A stretch of 33,336 nucleotides of DNA from Candidatus Firestonebacteria bacterium RIFOXYD2_FULL_39_29 (GTDB lineage: Bacteria > Oederibacteriota > D2-FULL-39-29): positions 1-33,336 of the forward strand of contig MFGV01000030.1 of assembly GCA_001778375.1 (NCBI GenBank), given 5' to 3'. Positions 23,890 to 30,943 of the stretch are shown one piece after another. The position numbers and the translations under genes were made by a program. The notes beneath the pieces are model-generated. The model made no database searches. It was not told the origin of the DNA and saw nothing but the letters and a program-made list of their open reading frames with translations. Position 1 is the first letter of the stretch. Each line of letters begins with the position of its first letter.

Positions 23890-24840
23890 ATGAGGAAAGT
23901 AATATCTGTACTTGCGATGCTTATGGTTTCGTCAGTTCTATATTCGCAGCAATTGCCGCTAATGAATCTAAAAATATATGAAACGAATAATACGGGAGAG
24001 GCGGTGATAAAATGGGAAAATGTTAAAGATGCCTCCCATTATTTTGTAAGAGTTTTCGATACAGGTGATGTTCCTTCCTATGCCGTAAATATTTTAAAAA
24101 TGAGCAATTTTAACAGCGATGAGGCAGGGTCTGCTAAGATGCTTCAGATGTTGAATGACAGAGCGGTGTTTTCCTTAACCGATACCAATAAAGTTCTGGT
24201 TAGCGGACTTAAGTCAAAAGATTATTTCGTAATTGTAACTGCCTGCGTCTCGCGGCTTGGAAAATATTATTACAAAATGATCGCTGCAAGCGAAATAACG
24301 GGTTTTAACCCTAAGTATGATATTTTCTCCTGGTTTAGAAAGAAAACAGCGGTTAATATTAGTCCTAATCTAATAGAAAAGACCTCAATAAGCGAAGTAT
24401 CAGAAAATCCTGATAAATTTACCGGAAAAACTATAGAAATAGAAGGTACCTATGTATACAAAGAAGATTTTCCGGTAACAGTGAGCGATATTCATAATGA
24501 GTTCTATATTACCGACGGCAAATACAAAATAGGCTGCAGTATGAAAATAGGATTACCTGTACATCCGGAGCTGGATCGCTTGGAATTAAAAGCGAAATCT
24601 CCGAAGGATTATGCGATGCTGGAAAAGAAGTTTAATAAAGAAGTCAGCGGTGCGTACAGGGCCAGAGTAATAGGCAGCATAATAAAAATCAGTGATATTC
24701 CAAAAAAAGAAAAATTAAAAGAGCTTGATAATGAAATGTGGCTGGAGATGCTTACTTTTCAAGGTTCAAGACCAAAAAACGCTAGAGCAATATTGTTCAG
24801 CTATTACGCGCAGAATCTGGGTGTTTCAATAAAAAAATAG
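23890..24840 (+). CDS. Exported protein with FnIII-like and OB-fold-like regions, function unknown
   Basis: A 316-residue protein with a signal peptide (about 1-19; LAMLMVSSVLYSQQ) and no lipobox. Residues about 22-135 have the pattern of a fibronectin-III domain (GEAVIKWENVKDASHYFVRVFD, then VLVSGLKSKDYFVIVTAC). Residues about 165-285 look like an OB-fold: ISEVSENPDKFTGKTIEIEG, then YITDGKYKIGCSM, then ARVIGSIIKISD. Both readings come from pattern only, not a confirmed family. It has its own promoter and a GGAGG ribosome-binding site and stands alone between a divergent glycosyltransferase and a tRNA. I cannot name a function; binding of a sugar or protein ligand in the periplasm is one possibility. 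Confidence 0.75.
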   Translation: MRKVISVLAMLMVSSVLYSQQLPLMNLKIYETNNTGEAVIKWENVKDASHYFVRVFDTGDVPSYAVNILKMSNFNSDEAGSAKMLQMLNDRAVFSLTDTNKVLVSGLKSKDYFVIVTACVSRLGKYYYKMIAASEITGFNPKYDIFSWFRKKTAVNISPNLIEKTSISEVSENPDKFTGKTIEIEGTYVYKEDFPVTVSDIHNEFYITDGKYKIGCSMKIGLPVHPELDRLELKAKSPKDYAMLEKKFNKEVSGAYRARVIGSIIKISDIPKKEKLKELDNEMWLEMLTFQGSRPKNARAILFSYYAQNLGVSIKK

Positions 24841-24931
24841 ATCCGCAGATTCACTTGGTAATTTATATGTTGTGGAATCTTTAACCTTGAAAAAATAATA
24901 CAAGCTTAACAAATCAATTAAACAAATCTCC

Positions 24932-24960
24932 TTGTTTTTAACATCATATTTTGTTATAAT
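24932..24960 (+). promoter_or_regulatory. Sigma70-type promoter of the CAT-anticodon tRNA
   Basis: TTGTTT (24932-24937) and TATAAT (24955-24960) are separated by 17 bases. Transcription would start at about 24967, giving a precursor leader of about 50 nt that contains a heptad-word array. Confidence 0.65.
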
Positions 24961-24973
24961 TCCATTCTGGTAA

Positions 24974-25015
24974 ATGCTTATTAGTTATCAGCAATTAGCT
25001 GTAAGTTATTAATGT
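24974..25015. repeat. Single 7-nt-period word array in the tRNA precursor leader
   Basis: Six heptads in register: TTAGTTA at 24981, TCAGCAA at 24988, TTAGCTG at 24995, TAAGTTA at 25002, with weaker words on each side. No clear opposite arm is present before it. It ends 2 bases before the tRNA. Confidence 0.5.
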
Positions 25016-25017
25016 TC

Positions 25018-25091
25018 GGGCCCTTAGCTCAGCTGGTTAGAGCGTCGGACTCATAATCCGTTGGTCGTAGGTTCGAACCCTACAGGGCCCA
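25018..25091 (+). tRNA. tRNA with CAT anticodon, probably tRNA-Ile2 (lysidine type)
   Basis: A 74-nt cloverleaf: acceptor GGGCCCT/AGGGCCC with A73, D stem GCTC/GAGC, anticodon CAT at 25052-25054 in loop CTCATAA, T arm GTAGG-TTCGAAC-CCTAC. CCA is not encoded. Elongator Met and Ile2 both read CAT here. Ile2 is favoured because the loop, the T43 followed by TGGTC variable region and C4/C5/C6 in the acceptor match known Ile2 tRNAs. The first anticodon-stem pair is T-T (25045 and 25061), a mismatch where E. coli Ile2 has G-U. Confidence 0.9.
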
Positions 25092-25117
25092 TAAAATTTT
25101 GCTTAGCAAAATTTTAT
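25091..25117 (+). terminator. AT-rich hairpin right after the tRNA
   Basis: ATAAAATTTTGC (25091-25102) and GCAAAATTTTAT (25106-25117) are perfectly complementary over 12 bp with a 3-nt loop. The T-rich 3' arm and position directly at the tRNA end fit termination or 3'-end processing. No separate U tract follows, so the terminator call is moderate. Confidence 0.6.
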
Positions 25118-25121
25118 AGAG

Positions 25122-25196
25122 CAATCGAACAATAGAAAATTGAAAATAGATAAAGAATATCGAACGATTGCGGCCTATTGCTCTATTGTCTATTCT
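25122..25196. repeat. Inverted pair of 7-nt-period word arrays before the bactofilin gene
   Basis: Left arm 25122-25156: CAATCGA at 25122, ACAATAG at 25129, AAAATTG at 25136, AAAATAG at 25143. Right arm 25175-25196 in opposite sense: CTATTGCT, then CTATTGT at 25183 and CTATTCT at 25190. The spacer contains a further CGATTG that can pair with CAATCG of the left arm. Confidence 0.6.
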
Positions 25197-25242
25197 CAAG
25201 AGATGAATATTTGTTTACTTCGTACTTTCAAAGGAGCCTTCT

Positions 25243-25644
25243 ATGTTCGGGATGAAAGAAGATAAATATGGAAAAGTAGACAGTTTGATAGGTGCTGAAG
25301 CCGAAATAAAGGGGGATATTATTACAAAGGCGACTATCCGCGTTGATGGACGTGTTGAGGGTGACATTCACGGAGATGGAGATGTTGTTGTCGGAAAAGA
25401 CGGTAATATCAAGGGAGATATTAAAGCTAAGATCGTAATACTCGGCGGAAAAATAATAGGGAATATTTTTGCTGAAGAGAAGGTTGAAGTTATTGACGGC
25501 GGTCAGGTTATGGGTGATATTAAATCTCCTGCAGTGGTTATTGCCGAAGGCGGTATTTTTGAAGGGCATTGCGAGATGATGAGCAGTTCAAAAGGGAAAA
25601 TATTAGAAATACCTGAAAAAAGATCTAAAGGCAGTCAGGGATAG
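25243..25644 (+). CDS. Bactofilin (polymer-forming cytoskeletal protein)
   Basis: A 133-residue protein of the bactofilin family (DUF583), which forms nucleotide-free filaments that scaffold cell-wall enzymes and cell shape. The core is a right-handed beta-helix, visible as short Gly-Asp/Ile repeats: AEIKGDIITKATIRVDGRV, EGDIHGDGDVVVGKDGNI, KGDIKAKIVILGGKIIGNI, MGDIKSPAVVIAEGG. Short polar tails flank the core, the last ~20 residues being Ser/Lys-rich. AAAGGAG (25230-25236) lies 6 nt before the ATG at 25243. serS starts 14 bases after the stop. In this window it is the only cytoskeletal gene; the two class A PBPs earlier are plausible functional partners by general knowledge, not by linkage. 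Confidence 0.93.
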   Translation: MFGMKEDKYGKVDSLIGAEAEIKGDIITKATIRVDGRVEGDIHGDGDVVVGKDGNIKGDIKAKIVILGGKIIGNIFAEEKVEVIDGGQVMGDIKSPAVVIAEGGIFEGHCEMMSSSKGKILEIPEKRSKGSQG

Positions 25645-25658
25645 AACCTTGATCAATT

Positions 25659-26939
25659 ATGCTTGATTTAAAAATTATAAGAGAAAATAAAGAACTCGTA
25701 GAAACAGCCCTGAAAAACAGGAATTCTAAAGTTGATATCTCAGAGATTATTTCCATTGATGAAGCCCGCCGGAAAATTATTCAGGAAGTTGAAGGTCTCA
25801 AATCTGCCAAGAATAAACAATCGGAAGAAATAGGAAAGCTTAAGCGCGAAAAAAAAGACGCAGCTCTTCAGATGGCGGAAGTAGGCAAATTGAATGTTAC
25901 TATAGCCGAGCTTGATACAAGACTTGCCGAAATAGATGCAAAGCTAAGCGAAACGCTGCTTGTACTTCCCAATATCCCGGATAAAAGTGTTCCTGTAGGT
26001 ACGGATGAAAAGGCCAATCCGGTCGTCAGAACAGTCGGTGACATTCCGAAGTACACTTTTAACCCAAAACCCCACTGGGAGCTCGGAGAGCATATGGATA
26101 TAATGACGTTTGAAAAGGCCGTTAAGATTGCCGAGTCCAGGTTTGTAATTCTTAAGAAAGCCGGGGCAAAACTCGAACGAGCGCTTATTAATTTTATGCT
26201 TGATACCCATGTGTCTGCAGGATTTACGGAGATTTACCCTCCTTACCTGGTTAATGGAAAGTCCATGCAGTCGAGCGGGCAATTACCGAAATTTGCTGAT
26301 GAACTTTATAAATGCGCAGAAGACGATCTTTATCTTATTCCCACTGCGGAAGTACCGTTAACCAATATGCATAGAGATGAAGTTGTAAAAGAAGAAGAAC
26401 TCCCTTTTAAATATGTCTCCTATTCTGCTTGTTTTAGGCGTGAAGCGGGCTCCTACGGTAAAGATTTGAAAGGGTTGATTCGTGTTCATCAGTTTGACAA
26501 GGTTGAGCTTTTCAAGTTCACAAATCCCGAAAGTTCTTTTGTTGAACTTGAAAGTATGCTTCTTCAGGCCGAAGAAATTCTTAAGATATTGAAACTTCCT
26601 TATAGAGTTATTCATCTTTGTACAGGAGATATGGGTTTTGCGTCTGCAAAGACTTACGATATAGAGGTGTGGATGCCGGGATTAAATATGTACAAAGAGA
26701 TATCCTCTTGCAGTAATTGCACGGATTTTCAGGCCAGAAGAGCCAATATAAAATTTAAGAGAAAAGCAACCGGTAAATCCGAATTTGTCCATACATTAAA
26801 CGGCTCCGGTCTTGCAGTAGGGAGGACAATGGCTGCTCTAATTGAGAATTACCAGCAGGAAAACGGGGATATTGTGATTCCGGAAGCCTTAAGGTCTTTT
26901 ATGGGCGGCATGGAGAAAATTTCCGTTGGCAAACCGTGA
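25659..26939 (+). CDS. serS: Seryl-tRNA synthetase
   Basis: A 426-residue class II synthetase that charges tRNA-Ser and tRNA-Sec. The N-terminal antiparallel coiled coil (about 25-105) is rich in Lys/Glu/Ala. The catalytic domain shows motif 1 near MLDTHVSAGFTEIYPPYLV, motif 2 FRREAGSYGKDLKGLIRVHQ, and motif 3 NGSGLAVGRTMAALIENYQ. The length is standard. The ATG at 25659 has no clear Shine-Dalgarno. The 3' end overlaps the tsaD start by 14 bases. Confidence 0.97.
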   Translation: MLDLKIIRENKELVETALKNRNSKVDISEIISIDEARRKIIQEVEGLKSAKNKQSEEIGKLKREKKDAALQMAEVGKLNVTIAELDTRLAEIDAKLSETLLVLPNIPDKSVPVGTDEKANPVVRTVGDIPKYTFNPKPHWELGEHMDIMTFEKAVKIAESRFVILKKAGAKLERALINFMLDTHVSAGFTEIYPPYLVNGKSMQSSGQLPKFADELYKCAEDDLYLIPTAEVPLTNMHRDEVVKEEELPFKYVSYSACFRREAGSYGKDLKGLIRVHQFDKVELFKFTNPESSFVELESMLLQAEEILKILKLPYRVIHLCTGDMGFASAKTYDIEVWMPGLNMYKEISSCSNCTDFQARRANIKFKRKATGKSEFVHTLNGSGLAVGRTMAALIENYQQENGDIVIPEALRSFMGGMEKISVGKP

Positions 26940-27927
26940 AGTTATTATACTTGGAATAGAAACATCTTGTGATGACACCGGCGTTGCTCTTGTAAAAAAC
27001 GGCGAAAAAACACTTGCAAGCGTTGTCTCCTCTCAGATAAAAATACACAGTGAATTTGGCGGGGTCGTCCCTGAACTTGCCTCCAGAAGTCATCTTGAGA
27101 ACATATATATAGTAATTGATGAGGCGTTAAAACAAGCTGAACTTGGACTTGAAGATATAGACGGAGTTGCTGTAACCTATGGGCCGGGACTTGTAGGTTC
27201 TATTTTGGTAGGTATAGAAGCGGCAAAGGCAATAGCATACGTATATAATAAGCCCTTGATTGGAGTTAACCACCTTGAAGGTCATATATTCTCAACTCTT
27301 CTTGAAGGAAAAAAACCGGAATTCCCTTTCTTAGCTCTTATAGTTTCAGGTGGACATACCGAGCTTGTATTGGTGAAAGAATTTGGCAAATATTCAATAA
27401 TTGGAAAAACGAGAGACGATGCTGTCGGAGAAGCTTTTGATAAAGTGGCAAAACTCTTGGATCTTGGCTATCCGGGAGGGCCGAAAGTTGAAAAGCTTGC
27501 AAAAGGTTCCGGAAAGAGGGTGAAATTTCCCGAGGCTATAATGAAAGACGGGAGTTTTGATTTTTCTTTTTCCGGTCTTAAAACCGCTGTTTTAACTTAT
27601 AAGAATCAAGATAAAAATATTGACTCAAATGCGCTCTGCGCCGGGTTTCAAGATGCGGTCATTGCGGCGCTTCTCAATAAGACAATGGCGGTTGCTGCCA
27701 GATGTAAGATCAAAAGAGTTGTTCTTGGCGGGGGAGTTGTAGCTAATAAGACAATCCGCGAGGAATTCATAAAAAAAGGTAAAAAAGAGGATCTTGAGAT
27801 ATTTTTCCCTTCAATTTCACTTTGCACGGATAATGGCGCTATGATAGCTGCAGCAGGTTATTTTAAATTCATAAAAAAAGAATATTCAAATTATAATCTT
27901 AATGCCGATCCCGGACTGACCTTATGA
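26926..27927 (+). CDS. tsaD: tRNA threonylcarbamoyladenosine (t6A) biosynthesis protein TsaD
   Basis: A 333-residue ASKHA-fold protein (Kae1/YgjD) that transfers threonylcarbamoyl to A37 of ANN-decoding tRNAs, in complex with TsaB and TsaE. The TTG start at 26926 is supported by GGAG at 26912-26915 inside serS. Seen motifs: LGIETSCDDTGVALV at the N-terminus, the metal-binding HLEGHI (His-X3-His), VSGGHTELVLV, the DAVGEAFDKVAKLLDLGYPGG block, and the C-terminal SLCTDNGAMIAAAG. Both tRNAs in this window, Ile2 and Thr, are potential t6A substrates. The stop overlaps the next ATG by four bases. Confidence 0.97.
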   Translation: MANREVIILGIETSCDDTGVALVKNGEKTLASVVSSQIKIHSEFGGVVPELASRSHLENIYIVIDEALKQAELGLEDIDGVAVTYGPGLVGSILVGIEAAKAIAYVYNKPLIGVNHLEGHIFSTLLEGKKPEFPFLALIVSGGHTELVLVKEFGKYSIIGKTRDDAVGEAFDKVAKLLDLGYPGGPKVEKLAKGSGKRVKFPEAIMKDGSFDFSFSGLKTAVLTYKNQDKNIDSNALCAGFQDAVIAALLNKTMAVAARCKIKRVVLGGGVVANKTIREEFIKKGKKEDLEIFFPSISLCTDNGAMIAAAGYFKFIKKEYSNYNLNADPGLTL

Positions 27928-28910
27928 GTTTAGCTCTAATAATTCTTATAATAATTGTGATTGCCTATGATTATCTTAACGGGATGAACGATTCCGGAAA
28001 TATTGTCGCTTCGATGGTCTCTTCCAGATCAATGTCTTTAAGTTCCGCTCTTTTACTTGCTGCCATCTTTGAATTTATTGGTCCTTTTGTTGTAGGTACA
28101 GCTGTGGCGAAAACAATAGGCAGCGGTCTTGTTGATCCTTCTGTCATTAATCTAAAAATACTTTATGCCGCAGTACTCGGCGCTATTACCTGGAATATTA
28201 TTACTCAAGTGCTGGGTTATCCTTCAAGTTCTTCCCATGCGCTTCTTGGTGGAATAATCGGAGCCGTTGCAGTCTCGGCAGGAGTTAATGCAATAAAATA
28301 TATGGGAGTTCTGAAAATTCTTATTGTACTTTTAGTTTCTCCCCTTCTCGGTTTTCTGATTACTTTTATTGTTATGAAACTGCTTTTTTATCTAAGCAGT
28401 AGTGCCACGCCAAAAATAAATAGAATTTTCAAATACTTGCAGGTGCCTTCTTCTATATTTCTTGCCATAAGCCACGGCGGTAACGATGCGCAGAAATCCA
28501 TGGGTATTATTGTAATAGGACTTATTACATGCGGAATACAGAGTGCTTTTTTAATACCCTTTTGGGTTATGATACTTTGTTCTTTAGCCCTTGCCTCCGG
28601 TATACTTACGGGAGGGATGAGGATAATGAAAACCCTTGGTTCTAAGGTTTTTAAAGTCAAACCTATTCACGGTTTTGGTATTCAATTTTCTTCTGCGTTG
28701 GTTATCTGTTCTGCCGCTTTAATAGGAAGCCCGGTTTCAACGACGCATGTTGTATCTTCTTCCGTGATCGGCGCCGGCAGCAGTGTCGGACTAAATAAAG
28801 TCAGGTGGGGAACAGTAACAGATATCATTCTTTCCTGGGTGTTGACAGTCCCTTTTTCCGCTCTAATTGCTATTGTCTTTTATTATGGTATAATGTATAT
28901 TAATCCTTAA
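27924..28910 (+). CDS. pit: PiT-family inorganic phosphate transporter
   Basis: A 328-residue inner-membrane phosphate (or metal-phosphate) symporter of the PHO4/PiT family with about nine to ten TM helices. The duplicated family signature is present: GMNDSGNIVASMVSSR near 20-35 (usually GANDVAN) and SHGGNDAQKSMGIIV near 184-198, plus the SSSHALLGGIIGA and GSPVSTTHVVSSSVIGAG segments. The ATG overlaps the tsaD stop (ATGA). The DUF47 gene 27 bases downstream encodes the usual PhoU-like partner of PiT transporters. No pho box was recognised. Confidence 0.95.
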   Translation: MSLALIILIIIVIAYDYLNGMNDSGNIVASMVSSRSMSLSSALLLAAIFEFIGPFVVGTAVAKTIGSGLVDPSVINLKILYAAVLGAITWNIITQVLGYPSSSSHALLGGIIGAVAVSAGVNAIKYMGVLKILIVLLVSPLLGFLITFIVMKLLFYLSSSATPKINRIFKYLQVPSSIFLAISHGGNDAQKSMGIIVIGLITCGIQSAFLIPFWVMILCSLALASGILTGGMRIMKTLGSKVFKVKPIHGFGIQFSSALVICSAALIGSPVSTTHVVSSSVIGAGSSVGLNKVRWGTVTDIILSWVLTVPFSALIAIVFYYGIMYINP

Positions 28911-28937
28911 GTGCAAAAGTAAAAGGAGCGATGAATT

Positions 28938-29540
28938 ATGGTGTTTTTCAGAAAAAAAATAGATTTCTTCAGCATACTTGGAGAGCAGACCGCCAAGACC
29001 CTGGAAGGTATGCAGGCGCTTGAAGAATATATGAAAAATCCGACGGAAGAACGCGTAAAAAAAGTATTTGATCTGGAGAGGGACGCTGATAGTATAAGGC
29101 GGACCTTGATAGATAATCTCAATAAAACATTCGCGACTCCTATTGACAGGGAAGATCTCTTCGAACTTTCGAGAGAAATTGATGATATTATTGATTACGC
29201 TAAAAGTACCGTGGATGAGATGCAGCTTTTGGAGATTAAGACCAGCGAACATCTTGTAAAGATGGTTGGTTTACTTGTAAAAGCGACGCTGGAGATCAAA
29301 GATGCCGTCGGACGTCTCAAAGAAAATCCTAATATCGCAACCGAACATGCTCTCCGTGCTAAAAAACTTGAAAACGAAATAGAACTGGTTTACAGGGATG
29401 CCTTAAAGGAATTATTTAAAGGTACTGATGTGATCTATATGCTAAAAACCCGGGAGATTTACAGACATTTGAGCAACGCCGGCGACAGAGTAGATCAGGT
29501 GGCAAATGTAATTTCAAGTATTGTCGTAAAAATGAATTAA
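28938..29540 (+). CDS. DUF47/PhoU-like phosphate transport regulator
   Basis: A 200-residue all-helical protein of the DUF47 (PF01865) family, distant PhoU relatives that usually sit next to PiT transporters and probably modulate them. Seen: the N-terminal FFRKKIDFFSILGEQ, acidic metal-binding-type helices VFDLERDADSIRRTL and LFELSREIDDIIDYA, and the closing REIYRHLSNAGDRVDQVANV. AAAGGAG lies 7 nt before the ATG at 28938. An array of heptad words follows directly after the stop. Confidence 0.92.
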   Translation: MVFFRKKIDFFSILGEQTAKTLEGMQALEEYMKNPTEERVKKVFDLERDADSIRRTLIDNLNKTFATPIDREDLFELSREIDDIIDYAKSTVDEMQLLEIKTSEHLVKMVGLLVKATLEIKDAVGRLKENPNIATEHALRAKKLENEIELVYRDALKELFKGTDVIYMLKTREIYRHLSNAGDRVDQVANVISSIVVKMN

Positions 29541-29547
29541 AAGTAAA

Positions 29548-29649
29548 TGACTAAGATCAAAGCACTAAGCACTAAACGTAAGGAAGTATATTAATATAAT
29601 TACAACGATTTAGTTTAGTGCTTAGAATTTAGTCATTAGTTATTTTTCT
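29548..29649. repeat. Inverted pair of 7-nt-period word arrays before apt
   Basis: Left arm 29548-29575 in heptads: TGACTAA, GATCAAA, then GCACTAA twice (29562, 29569). Right arm 29615-29649 in the opposite sense: TTAGTGC at 29615, TTAGAAT, TTAGTCA at 29629, TTAGTTA at 29636. A 13-bp perfect inverted match (29565-29577 with 29613-29625) and a 9-bp one (29546-29554 with 29629-29637) are nested around a 35-nt spacer. Confidence 0.7.
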
Positions 29650-29662
29650 AAAGGGGGGTTTT

Positions 29663-30178
29663 ATGGATCATATAAAAAAACATATAAAGGATGTACCCGA
29701 TTTTCCTAAAAAAGGAATAGTGTTTAAAGACATTACTCCTTTATTGATGAACCCAAAAGCCCTGCAAAAGGTAATAGACAAATGGGTGGGTCAGCTTAAA
29801 AAGTTTAAAATAAATAAGGTCGTGGCTATGGAATCCAGGGGCTTTTTGTTCGGCGTTCCTATTGCTTTAAGGCTTAAAGCCGGTTTTGTACCTGTAAGAA
29901 AACCGGGAAAACTGCCGAGAAAGACCATAAGCCAGTCTTTTGCTCTTGAATACGGGAAGGATAAACTGGAGATTCATCAAGATGCCATAAAAAAAGGCGA
30001 TAGAGTACTCATTGTCGATGATGTGCTTGCGACGGGAGGGACTGCCGAAGCGGTGACCAAACTCGTTGAAAAGCTTGGCGGCAATATTAAATCGGTGGCA
30101 TTTTTGATGGAACTTACATTTTTAAATGGCCGGAATAAGCTTAAAGGGTATAATATAAGTTCTCATATTAAATACTAG
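29663..30178 (+). CDS. apt: Adenine phosphoribosyltransferase
   Basis: A 171-residue cytoplasmic purine-salvage enzyme making AMP from adenine and PRPP. Seen: the N-terminal IKDVPDFPKKGIVFKDITPLL hallmark, the AMESRGFLFG block near 53-62, VRKPGKLP, and the PRPP-binding loop VLIVDDVLATGGTAEA near 114-129. The length is standard. AAAGGGGGG precedes the ATG at 29663. DUF116, a metal transporter and larC follow with gaps of 10 and 2 bases and an overlap of 4, so the four likely form one transcript. Confidence 0.96.
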   Translation: MDHIKKHIKDVPDFPKKGIVFKDITPLLMNPKALQKVIDKWVGQLKKFKINKVVAMESRGFLFGVPIALRLKAGFVPVRKPGKLPRKTISQSFALEYGKDKLEIHQDAIKKGDRVLIVDDVLATGGTAEAVTKLVEKLGGNIKSVAFLMELTFLNGRNKLKGYNISSHIKY

Positions 30179-30188
30179 GAGAAACTTA

Positions 30189-30941
30189 GTGGCAGATCTG
30201 ATTCCAGAACAAAGAAAGAAAACTAATCTCTATGCGCTTGCAGGTGTGTTGGTCTCTTTTTTTCTTGCGGGCTGCAATTATCTTATTTTTCTCGGACTGC
30301 AGTCTTCTCCCGGTTTTATTTTTACCAGTTTCTTTTTTCAATTAATAATACTGCTTCTTTTTGCTAATCATATTTTAAACATGTTGAAAATTGCCGGTTA
30401 TGTGCGGTTCATTTTTCCTGTTAAGATTAACCGCATGTTGAATAATATTGTTCTAAATGCTTCATATTTTTTTGTTTTTTTTCTCCGGACTTCAAAAGAG
30501 AGACTTGAACATGATTTTGTTGAGTTTAATGCAGAGCTTACCGGGGCAAACAAATTGAAATATGCAGCAGGAGAAATACTGATTCTTCTTCCCCGCTGTA
30601 TGCAAAATTCTGAGTGCAAATACAATGTTGTGAACAATATGGAAAATTGTACCTCCTGCGGTAAATGCGATGTAAAAACCATCAGAGAAATAATAAAGGA
30701 AACCGGGGTTAAAGCCGTTGTGGTAACGGGCGGGACCCAGGCAAGGGCACTTGTGAAAAAAAACAATCCTAAAATAATAATTGCCGTGGCCTGTGAAAGG
30801 GAGTTAATAAGCGGGATGTTTGATGTCCCTAGCTGCGAGGTGATCGGTTTTATTAACGAAAGGCCGGAAGGCCCTTGCTTTAATACCAGGGTCTCCATTT
30901 CCAAGCTGGCGGCTACTTTAAAAGATTTAATAAAGGGCTAA
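30189..30941 (+). CDS. DUF116 protein, membrane-anchored, cysteine-rich
   Basis: A 250-residue protein with a GTG start at 30189 preceded by AGGAGAAA. Two TM segments at about 14-35 and 39-60. The remainder is a DUF116 domain (PF01976), whose function is unknown. A Cys cluster is visible: LPRCMQNSECKYNVVNNMEN then CTSCGKC near 153-159, and later VACERE and the PSCEVIGFINERPEGPCF end. The CxxCxxC spacing could hold a metal or iron-sulfur cluster (inference). Its tight position before a likely nickel transporter and larC suggests a link to metal handling, but apt upstream is also tight, so the link is not specific. Confidence 0.85.
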   Translation: MADLIPEQRKKTNLYALAGVLVSFFLAGCNYLIFLGLQSSPGFIFTSFFFQLIILLLFANHILNMLKIAGYVRFIFPVKINRMLNNIVLNASYFFVFFLRTSKERLEHDFVEFNAELTGANKLKYAAGEILILLPRCMQNSECKYNVVNNMENCTSCGKCDVKTIREIIKETGVKAVVVTGGTQARALVKKNNPKIIIAVACERELISGMFDVPSCEVIGFINERPEGPCFNTRVSISKLAATLKDLIKG

Positions 30942-30943
30942 AA

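Noticed and set aside
14237-29649. CRISPR array for the regularly spaced words
   Set aside because: Words are 7-10 nt, degenerate and contiguous, with no unique spacers and no cas genes nearby.
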